A DNA stretch of 64,000 nt from JTS-AC122 sp050246015. Its GTDB lineage: Bacteria > Planctomycetota > Phycisphaerae > Phycisphaerales > UBA1924. The position numbers were made by a program, and so were the translations under genes. Position 1 is the stretch's first letter; every line of letters begins with the position of its first letter. This document shows, in pieces, positions 24,836 through 35,242 of the stretch. Location: the NCBI GenBank assembly GCA_050246015.1, contig JBFWWU010000005.1, forward strand, positions 124,001-188,000, given 5' to 3'. The notes beneath the pieces were generated by a model. That model was not told the origin of the DNA. It saw nothing but the letters and a program-made list of their open reading frames with translations, and ran no database searches.

Positions 24836-26911
24836 TTACTTTGAATCGCTCTCCGACGGCTGGCTCAGCACGTTGGATTTGTCCATCTGTTCGAGCAGGT
24901 CAAGCCGGAACTCGGCGGGGACCGATTGGTCCGGGGTGATGTAGACCCGCGCGACTCCCAGCACGTCGCGGAGGGTGTCAAAGTACAACTGCGAGAGGTA
25001 CACGTTCTTACCGGCGGCGAGCGCGGCGAGTTGGGACTTGTACCGCGAGACCTGGGCGCGGGCGCCCATGTGCTTGATCCAGCGATCGGCCTTTGCCTCG
25101 GCGATGGCGATGCTCGCCTTGCCGTCCGCCTGTTCCAGGAGCGAATCGATCTTGAGGCTCTGCACTTCCAGGCCGCTGGCGTCGGCGCCGCGCTGCTTCA
25201 TGGTCTCAAGGACGTCGATCTCGGCCGCGATCTTGCCGGCGAGTTCGATGCTGCCCGCGACTTCCGAGAGCATCGTCGATTCTTCTTCCTGAGCCTTGAG
25301 GATGGAGCCCTGCTTCTGCTGGTCGGCGCCGACGACCTTTTCAAAGGACTCGGCGGTGCGCTGCGGTGGGTGGACACCGACGATGCCGACGAACAGGACG
25401 TTGACGCCCGCGTTCATGCGGTTGTATTCGTCCTGAACGTCCTTCTTGAGCGTTTCGGAGATGCGCGTGCGTCCCGAGGCGAGCACGTCCTGGATTCGCT
25501 GCGTGGCGAGGTATCGCATGACGATGCGGCGGCCGGCAGCCTCGAGCAACTTGTCCTGCATCCCGTCCTGCGCCAGGAGTTTGTATTGCTTCAGGTCGGC
25601 GATCTCGAAGACCACGGGGATTTCGACGGAGAGGAGCATGACATCGGCGGCGACGGAGCCGGGCGACGCCGAGTCAGCGGGAGCCGAGGGGGAGATGCCG
25701 GGGAGTGGCGCCTCGGCGCCCAGGGTGATGCCCGAGGGCCGGACGATGAAGTTCTTTTCTTCGGCGTGGTGCTTGACGGTCCAGAGGTAGGACTTGTTCT
25801 TTTCAAGCGCGGGCATGCCGGCGAGTTCCAGGCGGTGGGGCGAGGAGACGTCCTGTCGCTCGATGCGTTCGAACGGCCAGGGGAACTTGACCACCAGTCC
25901 GGGCCTGAGGATTTCGCCGACGAGTTGGCCGTTGCGGAGGCGAAGCGCCTGCTCGTTTGGCTTGACGACGGCGAAGCAGGTCATGATCCAGATGACCAGG
26001 CCGCCGATGGCGATGAGCATGACCAGCGAGCGACTCAGGAGTTGGTAGAACCAACTGCCCGTGACGTTGATGCCGAGTTGGTAGTTGATGGCTTCGCCGA
26101 TGGATTCGGCGATCTTGTCGGGCGCGGCGACGAAGCCGAGGATGCGGGACTCGAAGGCCGGTGGGGGGATCTCGCCCGCCTTGCGCGGGCGGTACATGAG
26201 CAGGACGAAGTTGAGGATGAACTCGGCGCCGACGAGGATCATCAGGCCGGGGAAGATGAGGTGGGTGTAGCGGAAGACGATGTCAGGCCCGGCGTACCAG
26301 ACAAACTGGCCCAGGACCATGGCGAAGCCGATGATGGCGCCACCGACGGTCATCGCGGCGCCGGCGCGGAGCGGCGCCCAGGCCTTCTGCTTGGCCATGC
26401 CCGAGACGTACCGGGCGAAGACGAAGCCGACGACCGCCAGGCCGATGCCGATGGCGATGATCATCCCGCGGTTGGCGGGGAGGTTATCCACGTTGAGGAT
26501 GTTGAGCGAACGGATGGCGTGTCGGATCCGCCAGAACCCCAGGAAGATGAAGATGCCCGCCAGAGCGAGGCTGACGACGGGCAGGAGCACGCGGTGCATC
26601 CACGCTAGCCGGCGTGCGGCGACGCGGAGTTCGTCGCTGGCCTCGAAGACGGAGGAGCCCGCCAGCCCGCTGGACTCGATCGTTCGGGCTTCGAGCGCTT
26701 CCAGTCGCTCGCGGCGGTGCTGATCGAAGACGACCGCGAGGGTCAGCCAGACAACGCTGCCGACCAGGAGGAACAGCGCGGCGCTGAACGCGGCGGGGTC
26801 CACCATCAGGACGGAATACCCGAGCACGACAAGGCCCGCCAGGAGTTGGAGGGTGAGCCCCAGGAGGCTCACGCTGGTCGCCTTGCGAAAACTCTGATGG
26901 TCAGCCTTCAT
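24836..26911 (-). CDS. SPFH/band-7 protein fused to a polytopic membrane domain
   Basis: 691 residues. The first ~320 contain about seven to eight hydrophobic helices (for example SLLGLTLQLLAGLVVLGYSVLMV, RVLLPVVSLALAGIFIFLGF, GMIIAIGIGLAVVGFVFARYV, SLVMLIAIGGLVIWIMTCFAVV). An SPFH domain follows (AVVKPNEQALRLRNGQLVGEILRPGLVVKFPWPFERIERQDV), then a long coiled coil and a C-terminal domain like HflK (VARVYITPDQSVPAEFRLDLLEQ). An SPFH protein with this many N-terminal helices is unusual. It is the first gene of the leftward operon, followed after an 81-bp gap holding a C8GC7 tract by the HflC-like gene. Confidence 0.8.
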   Translation of the reverse strand: MKADHQSFRKATSVSLLGLTLQLLAGLVVLGYSVLMVDPAAFSAALFLLVGSVVWLTLAVVFDQHRRERLEALEARTIESSGLAGSSVFEASDELRVAARRLAWMHRVLLPVVSLALAGIFIFLGFWRIRHAIRSLNILNVDNLPANRGMIIAIGIGLAVVGFVFARYVSGMAKQKAWAPLRAGAAMTVGGAIIGFAMVLGQFVWYAGPDIVFRYTHLIFPGLMILVGAEFILNFVLLMYRPRKAGEIPPPAFESRILGFVAAPDKIAESIGEAINYQLGINVTGSWFYQLLSRSLVMLIAIGGLVIWIMTCFAVVKPNEQALRLRNGQLVGEILRPGLVVKFPWPFERIERQDVSSPHRLELAGMPALEKNKSYLWTVKHHAEEKNFIVRPSGITLGAEAPLPGISPSAPADSASPGSVAADVMLLSVEIPVVFEIADLKQYKLLAQDGMQDKLLEAAGRRIVMRYLATQRIQDVLASGRTRISETLKKDVQDEYNRMNAGVNVLFVGIVGVHPPQRTAESFEKVVGADQQKQGSILKAQEEESTMLSEVAGSIELAGKIAAEIDVLETMKQRGADASGLEVQSLKIDSLLEQADGKASIAIAEAKADRWIKHMGARAQVSRYKSQLAALAAGKNVYLSQLYFDTLRDVLGVARVYITPDQSVPAEFRLDLLEQMDKSNVLSQPSESDSK

Positions 26912-27305
26912 TCGGAATTCTCATCCAGTTTCAGAGTCGAACGAGCCCAACGGTTCAGCGCTCCGCGATCGCGTTCACGATCGCGAGTGCGTGGTCCCGC
27001 TACCGAAGACAACTCGCCCGTACGGGGCTGGTCATCCGTTCCCTCGTCGGCACACAAAGGGGCTAAGCGTACCACGTTCCGCGACGCCGTGCGCGAGACC
27101 CGCGCCGGCGAATCCGACCAAGCCGGCGCTGCAGATCACGCCCGCTCCCCACCTCCTCCTTGCCTCACTCGAACAGCCCGACGACCCTGCACCGCGAGGT
27201 ACAAGGTCGAGCGATACGTCCATTACGACGGGAGCGGAGGAAGGTTCTCGGGCACATTGAAAAAACTTGCCAGTGGAAATGTTTTGCAGTTGTACGGTGG
27301 TCGCC
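26912..27305. other. Intergenic region between fabG end and SPFH operon start (394 bp)
   Basis: The promoter of the SPFH/ABC operon should lie here. Visible structures are the perfect 8-bp inverted repeat CGCGATCG/CGATCGCG (26964-26985) and the palindrome CCCGTACGGG (27017-27026), either of which could be an operator. Open frames here are Arg/Pro-rich and unconvincing. No clear sigma-70 pair was identified. Confidence 0.45.
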
Positions 27306-28046
27306 TCAGCACATGGTCATGCCGCCGTCGACGCAGATGACCTGTCCGGTCACGAATCCGGCCTCGTCAGAGCAGAGGAAGGAGACCGCTGCGGCGATGT
27401 CATCGGGGGTGCCGAAGCGTTTGACGGCCATGAGGCCCAAGACGTGATCCTTGATCTGCTGGGGCAGGTTCCGGGTCATGTCGGTCTCGATGAATCCGGG
27501 GGCAACGACGTTGCAGGTGATGTTTTTGGAGCCCAGTTCGCGGGCGATGGTCTTGGAGAGGCCTGCCAGGCCGGCCTTGGCGGCGGCGTAGTTGGCCTGG
27601 CCGGCGTTGCCCACCACGCCGGTGGTGGATGAGATGCTGACAATGCGCCCGAACTTCCCTTTCATCATGACGCGGGCGGCGGCGCGGATCGCGACGAACG
27701 CCGAGGTGAGGTTCGTCTGGATGACGGTGTTCCAGTCGTCGTCGCTCATGCGCAGTGCCAACCCATCCTTGGTAATCCCCGCGTTGTTCACAAGGATGTC
27801 CAGTCGCTTGTGCTGATCGGCGATCTCTTCGACGGCCTTGGCCCAGGCGGCCGCGTCGGCGATGTCGGCAGCCCGAACGGAGGCGGACCCCCCAGCGGAC
27901 TCGATCTGGCTCTTGAGATCGGCCAGGGGCCCTTCGGACCGCGCGACCAGGACGACGTGCCGGCCGTCGCGGGCCAGTCGAAGGGCGATTGACTTGCCGA
28001 TACCCCTGCTTGCGCCGGTCACCAGCGCGACTCGTTGTTCGCTCAT
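27306..28046 (-). CDS. fabG: 3-oxoacyl-[ACP] reductase
   Basis: 246 residues, standard FabG length. NADPH-dependent reduction of 3-oxoacyl-ACP in fatty acid elongation. The short-chain dehydrogenase motifs are complete: cofactor-binding TGASRGIGKSIA, NNAG at about residues 90-93, catalytic Ser in SISSTTG, YAAAK and VAPGFIETDMT. It ends GQVICVDGGMTM, the usual FabG tail. The start is the ATG at 28046; a TTG two codons upstream is also possible. It is transcribed divergently from asnS, with no other fab gene next to it. Confidence 0.93.
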   Translation of the reverse strand: MSEQRVALVTGASRGIGKSIALRLARDGRHVVLVARSEGPLADLKSQIESAGGSASVRAADIADAAAWAKAVEEIADQHKRLDILVNNAGITKDGLALRMSDDDWNTVIQTNLTSAFVAIRAAARVMMKGKFGRIVSISSTTGVVGNAGQANYAAAKAGLAGLSKTIARELGSKNITCNVVAPGFIETDMTRNLPQQIKDHVLGLMAVKRFGTPDDIAAAVSFLCSDEAGFVTGQVICVDGGMTMC

Positions 28047-28143
28047 GCCCAAGGGTTCGAGCCACGCGGCCCGAAATCAACTTCCGACGGGCTCAAGGCC
28101 CCCCACTTCTCCCCTACCATCCGCTCTTTCGGAGGCGAATCAC

Positions 28144-29658
<1,515 letters not shown>

Positions 29659-29667
29659 ACCTGTTCC

Positions 29668-30210
29668 ATGTCCCCCATGCCTCGCACTCGTCGCCCAAGC
29701 CGACCCGCGCCGGACGTCGTACTGCGCGGCATCGCGGATCAAACCGCGATCGTGCTCGCATCGCCGCTCAGCGTCGAGAGCAAGCGCAGCATCATTCGGC
29801 ACTGGCTCTGGGGCGTGACCGAGCGGTTTGGGAAGTTCATGGGCTGCCCGTACTGGTCAGTCGCGGCGACCGAGCGGCTCCGCGCATCGGGCGCGGCGGG
29901 CATTCCGCGCTGGGCGGTGCACGAACACGTGGTTCCACGCCGGATCGTGGCGTCGATGTTGATCGACCTTCCTGATCCCACCCCGGACGCGGTGCGAGAC
30001 ACCTTCTCGCGCTTCGCGCTGGCGTGCGTGGTGATGAAGGAGGAAGCCAAGGCGATCGACTTCGCTCTGCGCGATCGGATGCCCGCGGGATTCTGCGATC
30101 CGGCGTCGCCCGAGTATCAAGACCCCTGGTCGCGGTACCGAGCAGCGGGCGTGTCGTGGCGGGGCCCCATCGAATGGAGAGACGGCGTGCCCGTCAGCGA
30201 CGCTGATTGA
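29668..30210 (+). CDS. Hypothetical protein with a weak HNH-like His motif
   Basis: 180 residues, soluble, with no signal peptide. It begins 9 bp after the asnS stop with no good ribosome-binding site, so coupling is possible. A central segment WAVHEHVVPRRIVASML resembles the HxHVVPR strand-loop of some HNH-type proteins, preceded by MGCPYWS; other HNH residues are not obvious. The C-terminal part is helical (AIDFALRDRM) and then loops. Composition and codon use look like a real gene. Function is unknown; the HNH comparison is a suggestion only. Confidence 0.7.
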   Translation: MSPMPRTRRPSRPAPDVVLRGIADQTAIVLASPLSVESKRSIIRHWLWGVTERFGKFMGCPYWSVAATERLRASGAAGIPRWAVHEHVVPRRIVASMLIDLPDPTPDAVRDTFSRFALACVVMKEEAKAIDFALRDRMPAGFCDPASPEYQDPWSRYRAAGVSWRGPIEWRDGVPVSDAD

Positions 30211-30383
30211 CGCGAAGGTGGAGTCCTAATCCACACGCCGGACAACACGGTCGCACTGTGAGCCGGTCGGGTAGGGCAGCGCCGTACGGCGGGCGTTCGA
30301 AATTTCGGCTCCTGACCTTTCCCAGACTATCGCCGGGGCTTTGCCTGTCTGCTTCCGTTCGGTTCCCGAGACGGTAACGCAGG

Positions 30384-30402
30384 GCAATTGTGAAGAAATT
30401 GC
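30384..30402. promoter_or_regulatory. Short inverted repeat upstream of the secreted protein gene
   Basis: GCAATT (30384-30389) and AATTGC (30397-30402) form a 6-bp inverted repeat with a 7-base spacer, about 75 bp before the ATG at 30477, in an otherwise GC-rich leader. It could be an operator or a minor hairpin; no promoter boxes could be assigned with confidence. Confidence 0.25.
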
Positions 30403-30476
30403 GATGGTTGCCTCGTCTTTACGTGACTGCGATCCACAGTTTTGCGTTGGGGGCGCATCACTGAGGAGTGTCACAC

Positions 30477-33170
30477 ATGATTGGCAAGCAACGTCGTTGG
30501 GCCGTGTGCGCGGCTCTGGGCTGTTTCCTCGTATCGGGTACCGCGAGTTCGCTCGCGCAGACCGCGAAGGTGGGAAACGCGAGCAAGCCCGGTCAGCCGA
30601 CCGGGAACAAGTCAGCCGCGCCGGTCGGAGACGGAGGGTCCGGCGGTCCCGCGCCGCGCGGCGTCGGGAATGACAGTTGCGCCACCCCCCAGGCGATTTC
30701 GGGGCTCGGCCCGTTCGTGTTTGACAACTTGAACGCGACGACGGGCGCGGAAGGGCAGGACAACGCCGCGTGCGCTTCCAACGGAACGCTAGCCATTCTC
30801 AACGACGAGTGGTTCTGCTGGACGGCGGGGTGCACGGGGATGATCACGATCAGCACATGCGGGCAGACGCAGGCCGATACGAAGATCGCGGTGTATGACG
30901 GGTGCGGCTGCCCGCTGACGCCTGGGAACGCGATCTGCTGCTCGGACGATAACTGCGGCGTGCAGACGATCGTGCGCTGCGACGTGCAGTGCGGTCATAT
31001 GTACCTCATCCAGATTGGCAACGCCCCGAACGCGGCGATCCCGCCCGGGTCGGGGACGTTCACGATCGACTGCGCCGGCGAGCCGTGCGGCGGAGACCAG
31101 GGACCACAGCCCGAATGCTGCGGGCTCAAGCCGCAGTACGCCGACCCCGCGTACGGGTCGTTCACGGGCCAGGTGATGGCGATGACGGCGGAAACATTCT
31201 TCCCCCCCAACAACTCGCTCTACGCCCTGACGGTGTTCGACCTCAAGAACTTCGCCGCGGCGCCGCTGGACATGAACTGGAACCCGGCGAACTTCCGTTA
31301 CAACAACGCCGCGTGGACGCGCGGCAACCTGGGATCCCTCTTCGGGATCACGCTCGACGACCGTGGGAATCTCTACACGGCCCACACCTCGATCTACAAC
31401 GGGAATGACCCCGTCGGCACGCTCGCCGGGAGCACGACGGGCACGATCTACAAGATCGCCAGCGGGACGGGCGCGCCAACGGTCTTCGCGAACCTCCCCA
31501 ACTCGGGCCCGGGCGTCGGCAATCTCTCGTGGGACTGCCGGCACGATCAGATCTTCGCGTCGAACTTCGAGGATGGTCGAATCTACCGCATCCGCTCGGA
31601 CGGCACATTCCTGAGCGCCTACGACCACGCGACCAACACGCTCACCCCGGCCGTCGCGGGCGTCATCGCAAACGAAGCGGGCGAGCCCGACGGAGCGTAT
31701 GCGACGCTGGGAGAGCGAGTCTGGGCGGTGCGGCACCTTGGCGACAGGCTGTACTACTCGCTATGGAATCACGATTCCCGTTCGGTCAACGACGCGGCCA
31801 ACCCGCTCCCGCCGAACCAGATCTGGTCGATCCGGCTCGACGCCGCCGGCGAGTTCATCCCGGGCACGCAGGTCCTCGAGAAGAACATGCCCCCCTATCC
31901 GGGCTATCTGAAGTCGCAGCCGGTGTCGGACATCTCGTTCTCGCAGGATTCACCGGTCAAGATGCTGGTCGCCGAACGCAACATGACGACCGACTCCAGC
32001 AGTTACGCGCACGACGCGCGGCTGATCGAGATGGACTGGGTCGCCGGGAACTGGGTGCCGTCCGCCGGAAACTCCAACGCCAACGGGACCGCGTACGGAT
32101 TCTCGGTCGGTGACTACGGCGTGCAGACCAACTCGGCCGGCGGGGCCGACTACGACACCGAGCCCAACGGGCGCATCTGGGTCTCCGGCGACGCCATGCA
32201 CTTCAATGGCCCCGTGGACTACATCTACGGCGGGGCGGGCGTGCTTCGCCTGGGTTCGAGCCCGTCCAACCACATCCTCTTCGACTACAACAACGACACC
32301 ACCAACGTGGACAAGTCTCAACTCGGCGACGTGGTGATCCCATGCTTCCAGGCCCCGTGCGTGGACTTCACCAATGTCGTCATCCGATGCCACATCGGTC
32401 CGGACGGGCTGCCCGACGGCACCTACACCGTCACGTACACCATCACCAACAACTCCGGCGTGACGGTGCACTACGTGCTGCTGCCCAACGCGCCCACCTC
32501 GCCGCACGTCATCGTGCTGCCCACCCCGCTGCCCAACGGGGCATCGACGACGGTGACGACGACGCTGACCGGCGTGGCGCCGGGGTCGACGTACTGCTTC
32601 GATGTGATCCTGGCGGATGCCAACGTGCGAGAGTGCTGCCATGCGCAACTCTGCGTCGATGTGCCGCTGTGCGACTGCATCCAGTTCAACGACGTCAGCG
32701 TGGTGTGCGACCCGGCGACGGGGCAGGTCACGCTGCAACTCACGTGGCAGAACCTGCGCCCCGAGATCCTGTCGCACATGTTCCTGATCGCCCAGACGCC
32801 GGCGGGCGTGGTGTTCTCGCCGGACTACCTCCCGCTTCCGAACGTGCCGCCCGGCGGGGTGTTCACCACGCCGCAGATCACGATCTCGGGCGCCAATCCT
32901 GGGGATCAGGTGTGCCTGCTGATCACGGTGCACAATCAGGCGCTCGTGCAGTGCTGTGCGGTGCAACTGTGCTTCATCATGCCGCAGCCGTGTCTGGTGG
33001 CTTGCCCCGGCGACTTCAACCTCGACGGCGTGGTGAACTCGCAAGACTACTTCGACTTCCTGGTGGCGTTCTTCGCCGGCGACCCCGCCGCCGATGTCAA
33101 CCACAACGGCGTGGTGAACTCGCAGGACTACTTCGACTTCCTGGTGGCGTTCTTCGAAGGATGCCCGTGA
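30477..33170 (+). CDS. Large secreted protein with C-terminal GC-type dockerin-like repeats
   Basis: 897 residues. The start is the ATG at 30477, with GAGGAG 8 bases upstream; an in-frame GTG at 30468 overlaps that site. A signal peptide (RRWAVCAALGCFLVSGTASSLAQ) is followed by a Cys-rich beta domain (residues ~68-200) that begins NDSCATPQAISGLGPFVFDN and is repeated in the protein at 57247-59436. The middle (~215-610) has beta-propeller-like strand repeats (GITLDDRGNLYTAH, NLSWDCRHDQIFASNFEDGRIYRI), then two Cys-rich immunoglobulin-like segments. The end carries two dockerin-like calcium loops (DFNLDGVVNSQDYFDF, DVNHNGVVNSQDYFDF) and finishes EGCP. It is probably an extracellular or surface protein; ligand unknown. 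A strong terminator follows. Confidence 0.85.
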   Translation: MIGKQRRWAVCAALGCFLVSGTASSLAQTAKVGNASKPGQPTGNKSAAPVGDGGSGGPAPRGVGNDSCATPQAISGLGPFVFDNLNATTGAEGQDNAACASNGTLAILNDEWFCWTAGCTGMITISTCGQTQADTKIAVYDGCGCPLTPGNAICCSDDNCGVQTIVRCDVQCGHMYLIQIGNAPNAAIPPGSGTFTIDCAGEPCGGDQGPQPECCGLKPQYADPAYGSFTGQVMAMTAETFFPPNNSLYALTVFDLKNFAAAPLDMNWNPANFRYNNAAWTRGNLGSLFGITLDDRGNLYTAHTSIYNGNDPVGTLAGSTTGTIYKIASGTGAPTVFANLPNSGPGVGNLSWDCRHDQIFASNFEDGRIYRIRSDGTFLSAYDHATNTLTPAVAGVIANEAGEPDGAYATLGERVWAVRHLGDRLYYSLWNHDSRSVNDAANPLPPNQIWSIRLDAAGEFIPGTQVLEKNMPPYPGYLKSQPVSDISFSQDSPVKMLVAERNMTTDSSSYAHDARLIEMDWVAGNWVPSAGNSNANGTAYGFSVGDYGVQTNSAGGADYDTEPNGRIWVSGDAMHFNGPVDYIYGGAGVLRLGSSPSNHILFDYNNDTTNVDKSQLGDVVIPCFQAPCVDFTNVVIRCHIGPDGLPDGTYTVTYTITNNSGVTVHYVLLPNAPTSPHVIVLPTPLPNGASTTVTTTLTGVAPGSTYCFDVILADANVRECCHAQLCVDVPLCDCIQFNDVSVVCDPATGQVTLQLTWQNLRPEILSHMFLIAQTPAGVVFSPDYLPLPNVPPGGVFTTPQITISGANPGDQVCLLITVHNQALVQCCAVQLCFIMPQPCLVACPGDFNLDGVVNSQDYFDFLVAFFAGDPAADVNHNGVVNSQDYFDFLVAFFEGCP

Positions 33171-33225
33171 GGCAGGCGGCGTGTTGACGCCCCGCGTCAG
33201 TGGCATCTGATGGCTGCGTGAACCA

Positions 33226-33256
33226 GGCCCGCGGGCACAAGCCCGCGGGCCTTTTT
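33226..33256 (+). terminator. Rho-independent terminator after the secreted protein gene
   Basis: A perfect 11-bp stem GGCCCGCGGGC (33226-33236) and GCCCGCGGGCC (33241-33251) with loop ACAA is followed directly by TTTTT. It lies 56 bp after the stop codon. Confidence 0.9.
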
Positions 33257-33364
33257 CCGCGCTGAATGGTGTGCTTTTCGCACTCCGTTCGTTATCGAGG
33301 CCGTGATGCTCCGTGTAAACTTCAGCATCGAGTTCAGCCGGATGCGCTCCTCAAAGGGGTCCAC

Positions 33365-34495
33365 ATGATCAGCGGCGGCCTCACGATTCACAAACTGCTC
33401 GCGGGGATGAAGAAGCACGGCGCGTCGGATCTGCACATCAAGGTGGGCATCCCTCCGGTGTATCGGATCGGGGGGATCCTCCGAGTCGTGGGCGCCGAGC
33501 CGCTCACCGCCGACGAGGCCGATCACTTGCTCGATCCCATCATCCCCGAGAAGAAGCGCGGGCTGTTCGAAGAACGCGGCGACCTGGACTTCGCCTCGCA
33601 CAACGATGAGGGCGACCGGTTCCGAGTGAACATGTTCCGCTCGGGAAACCACGTGAACGCCGCCATTCGACGCGTGAAAGCGGAGATCCCCAGTTACGAG
33701 GAACTGCACCTCCCGCCCATCTACAGCGAACTCATCTCCCGCACGAACGAAGGGCTCATCCTCGTCGTCGGCATCACCGGGTCGGGCAAGTCCTCCACCC
33801 TCGCGGCGATGATCGAGCAGATCAACAAGAGCGAAGCGTGCAACGTCATCACGATCGAGGATCCCGTCGAGTACCGCTTCGCCCCCAAGAAGTCCATCAT
33901 CTCGCAGCGCGAGATCGGCATCGACGTGCCCGACTACAAGACCGCCCTCCGCTACGTCGTCCGGCAGGATCCTGACATCGTGTTCATCGGCGAGATGCGC
34001 GACCACGACACGGTGCTCGCGGCGATCCAGGCGGCGGAGACCGGGCACCTGGTCTTCGCCACCCTGCACACCGCCGACACCATGCAGTCGTTCAACCGCA
34101 TCCTCGAGTTCTTTCCGCGAGAGGAGCACAACTTCATCCGCTCGTCGCTCTCCAACACGCTGCGGGCCATTCTGGCGCAGAAACTGCTCCCCGCCGTTGA
34201 GAACTTCGAGGTGAAGGTCGTCCCGGCCGTCGAGGTGCTGCTCAACTCCCCCATCGTGCAGCAGAAGATCCGCGAAGGGGAAGAAAACGACATCCCCGCG
34301 ATCATCAACGGTTCCACGGCGGAGGGGATGGTCAGTTTCACCAAGAGCCTCTCGGAACTGGTGAAGAAGGACTGGGTGAGCACGCGCGTCGCCATGAGCT
34401 TTGCGCCCAACCGCGATGCCTTGGACTCCGAACTCAAGGGCCTGGAAGTCAAGGCGCAGACGCTGGTGCATCGCATCCGGCCCGGTGCTCATTAG
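33365..34495 (+). CDS. pilT: PilT-like twitching motility / pilus retraction ATPase
   Basis: 376 residues from the ATG at 33365 (MISGGLTIHKLLAGM). Hexameric cytosolic ATPase that depolymerises type IV pili. The PilT N-terminal domain (HGASDLHIKVGIPPVYRIGG) precedes Walker A GITGSGKSS (136-144), the Asp box and Walker B (DPDIVFIGEMRD, 202-213), ETGHLVFATLHTADT with the His box, and the PilT retraction motif region AIQAAETGHLV (220-230). The C-terminus is longer and more charged than in E. coli YggR/PilT. It stands as a single gene between a terminator and an 18-base palindrome, with no other pil gene adjacent. It could serve the pilin clusters at 12-14.5 kb or 44-53 kb, the latter of which has no ATPase of its own. 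Confidence 0.92.
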   Translation: MISGGLTIHKLLAGMKKHGASDLHIKVGIPPVYRIGGILRVVGAEPLTADEADHLLDPIIPEKKRGLFEERGDLDFASHNDEGDRFRVNMFRSGNHVNAAIRRVKAEIPSYEELHLPPIYSELISRTNEGLILVVGITGSGKSSTLAAMIEQINKSEACNVITIEDPVEYRFAPKKSIISQREIGIDVPDYKTALRYVVRQDPDIVFIGEMRDHDTVLAAIQAAETGHLVFATLHTADTMQSFNRILEFFPREEHNFIRSSLSNTLRAILAQKLLPAVENFEVKVVPAVEVLLNSPIVQQKIREGEENDIPAIINGSTAEGMVSFTKSLSELVKKDWVSTRVAMSFAPNRDALDSELKGLEVKAQTLVHRIRPGAH

Positions 34496-34508
34496 CCCCC
34501 CCCGTTCC

Positions 34509-34526
34509 CCGGACCGCGCGGTCCGG
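34509..34526. repeat. Perfect 18-base palindrome after pilT
   Basis: CCGGACCGCGCGGTCCGG is fully self-complementary and starts 14 bases after the pilT stop. It shares GCGCGGTCCGG with the dispersed core at 15814-15837. It has no T tract, so a terminator role is uncertain. Confidence 0.5.
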
Positions 34527-34678
34527 CGTACAGAACACGAGCGCGGGGGGGTCGTTCCTGTAACATACACCGCCGGCACGAATTCTCTCGCCCCGGTGGA
34601 GAACTTTCGGGTCGATCGGCCACTACACATGGAACCGGCGCGGCACGCCGGGAGACCAACATCTCACCGGGGCACCAC

Positions 34679-35242
34679 ATGCACAGCGCGGCGAACACGG
34701 TCATCCGGCTTGAGCAGATCCGAGTCGCATCGCCCTGCACCGAGCGATGGGAGGACATGTCCGGTGACGAGCGGTCTCGGCACTGCGCCAGGTGCAACCT
34801 GCACGTGCACAATCTCTCGGCGATGTCCCGCGCACAAGCCGACGCGCTCGTCGCCAGCGCCAGCCAGGGTCGGGTCTGCGTCCGGTTCTACCAGCGGGCG
34901 GATGGAACGATACTCACCAGTGACTGTCCTGTCGGACTGGCCCGGGCCCGTGCGGCACTGCGACGCACGGTTGGACGCGTCGCCGCCGCCCTGGGCTTGA
35001 CGGCGGTCGCGGCCTCCGCGGGGGCCGGGCTTGAAAGCAAGGGCGGCATGACGGGCCGCCTGCGCGACTGGCGACCGATCGCGGCGGTGTCGGGCTGGCT
35101 CGTGCCCAAGGTCCCGCCGATGCCTCCGGCCGTGCGCCGCGGATCGCGCTTACTCATGGGTGATGTGTGCATTCTGCCGCCGGCGCCAACGAGTGCCGGG
35201 TCGGGCCGACCGGGGGCGGCGCCAGCGCCGAAACAACCATGA
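34679..35242 (+). CDS. Cys-motif protein, paralogue 1 of a duplicated pair
   Basis: 187 residues. The N-terminal ~90 residues have SPCTERWEDMSGDERSRHC, ARCNLHVHNLSAM, GRVCVRFYQRADGTILTSDC: five conserved Cys and a CxxC, suggesting a metal or Fe-S site. A hydrophobic segment (AAALGLTAVAASAGAG) and a Pro-rich C-terminus (LVPKVPPMPPAVRRGS) follow, so it may be membrane-anchored. The same architecture recurs at 35726-36292, with close identity through the Cys region and RLRDWRPIAAV. Its stop overlaps the next gene's start (ATGA). I do not recognise a named family; the motif resembles small proteins found in several phyla with no assigned function. Confidence 0.75.
   Translation: MHSAANTVIRLEQIRVASPCTERWEDMSGDERSRHCARCNLHVHNLSAMSRAQADALVASASQGRVCVRFYQRADGTILTSDCPVGLARARAALRRTVGRVAAALGLTAVAASAGAGLESKGGMTGRLRDWRPIAAVSGWLVPKVPPMPPAVRRGSRLLMGDVCILPPAPTSAGSGRPGAAPAPKQP

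Noticed and set aside
27160..27447. A 95-codon plus-strand frame reading into the fabG 3' end
   Set aside because: It overlaps fabG in antisense and has low-complexity, non-conserved-looking sequence.
28047..28143. tRNA-like GGTTCGAGCC near the fabG start
   Set aside because: No acceptor or anticodon arms can be drawn around it; no tRNA gene was found in the window.
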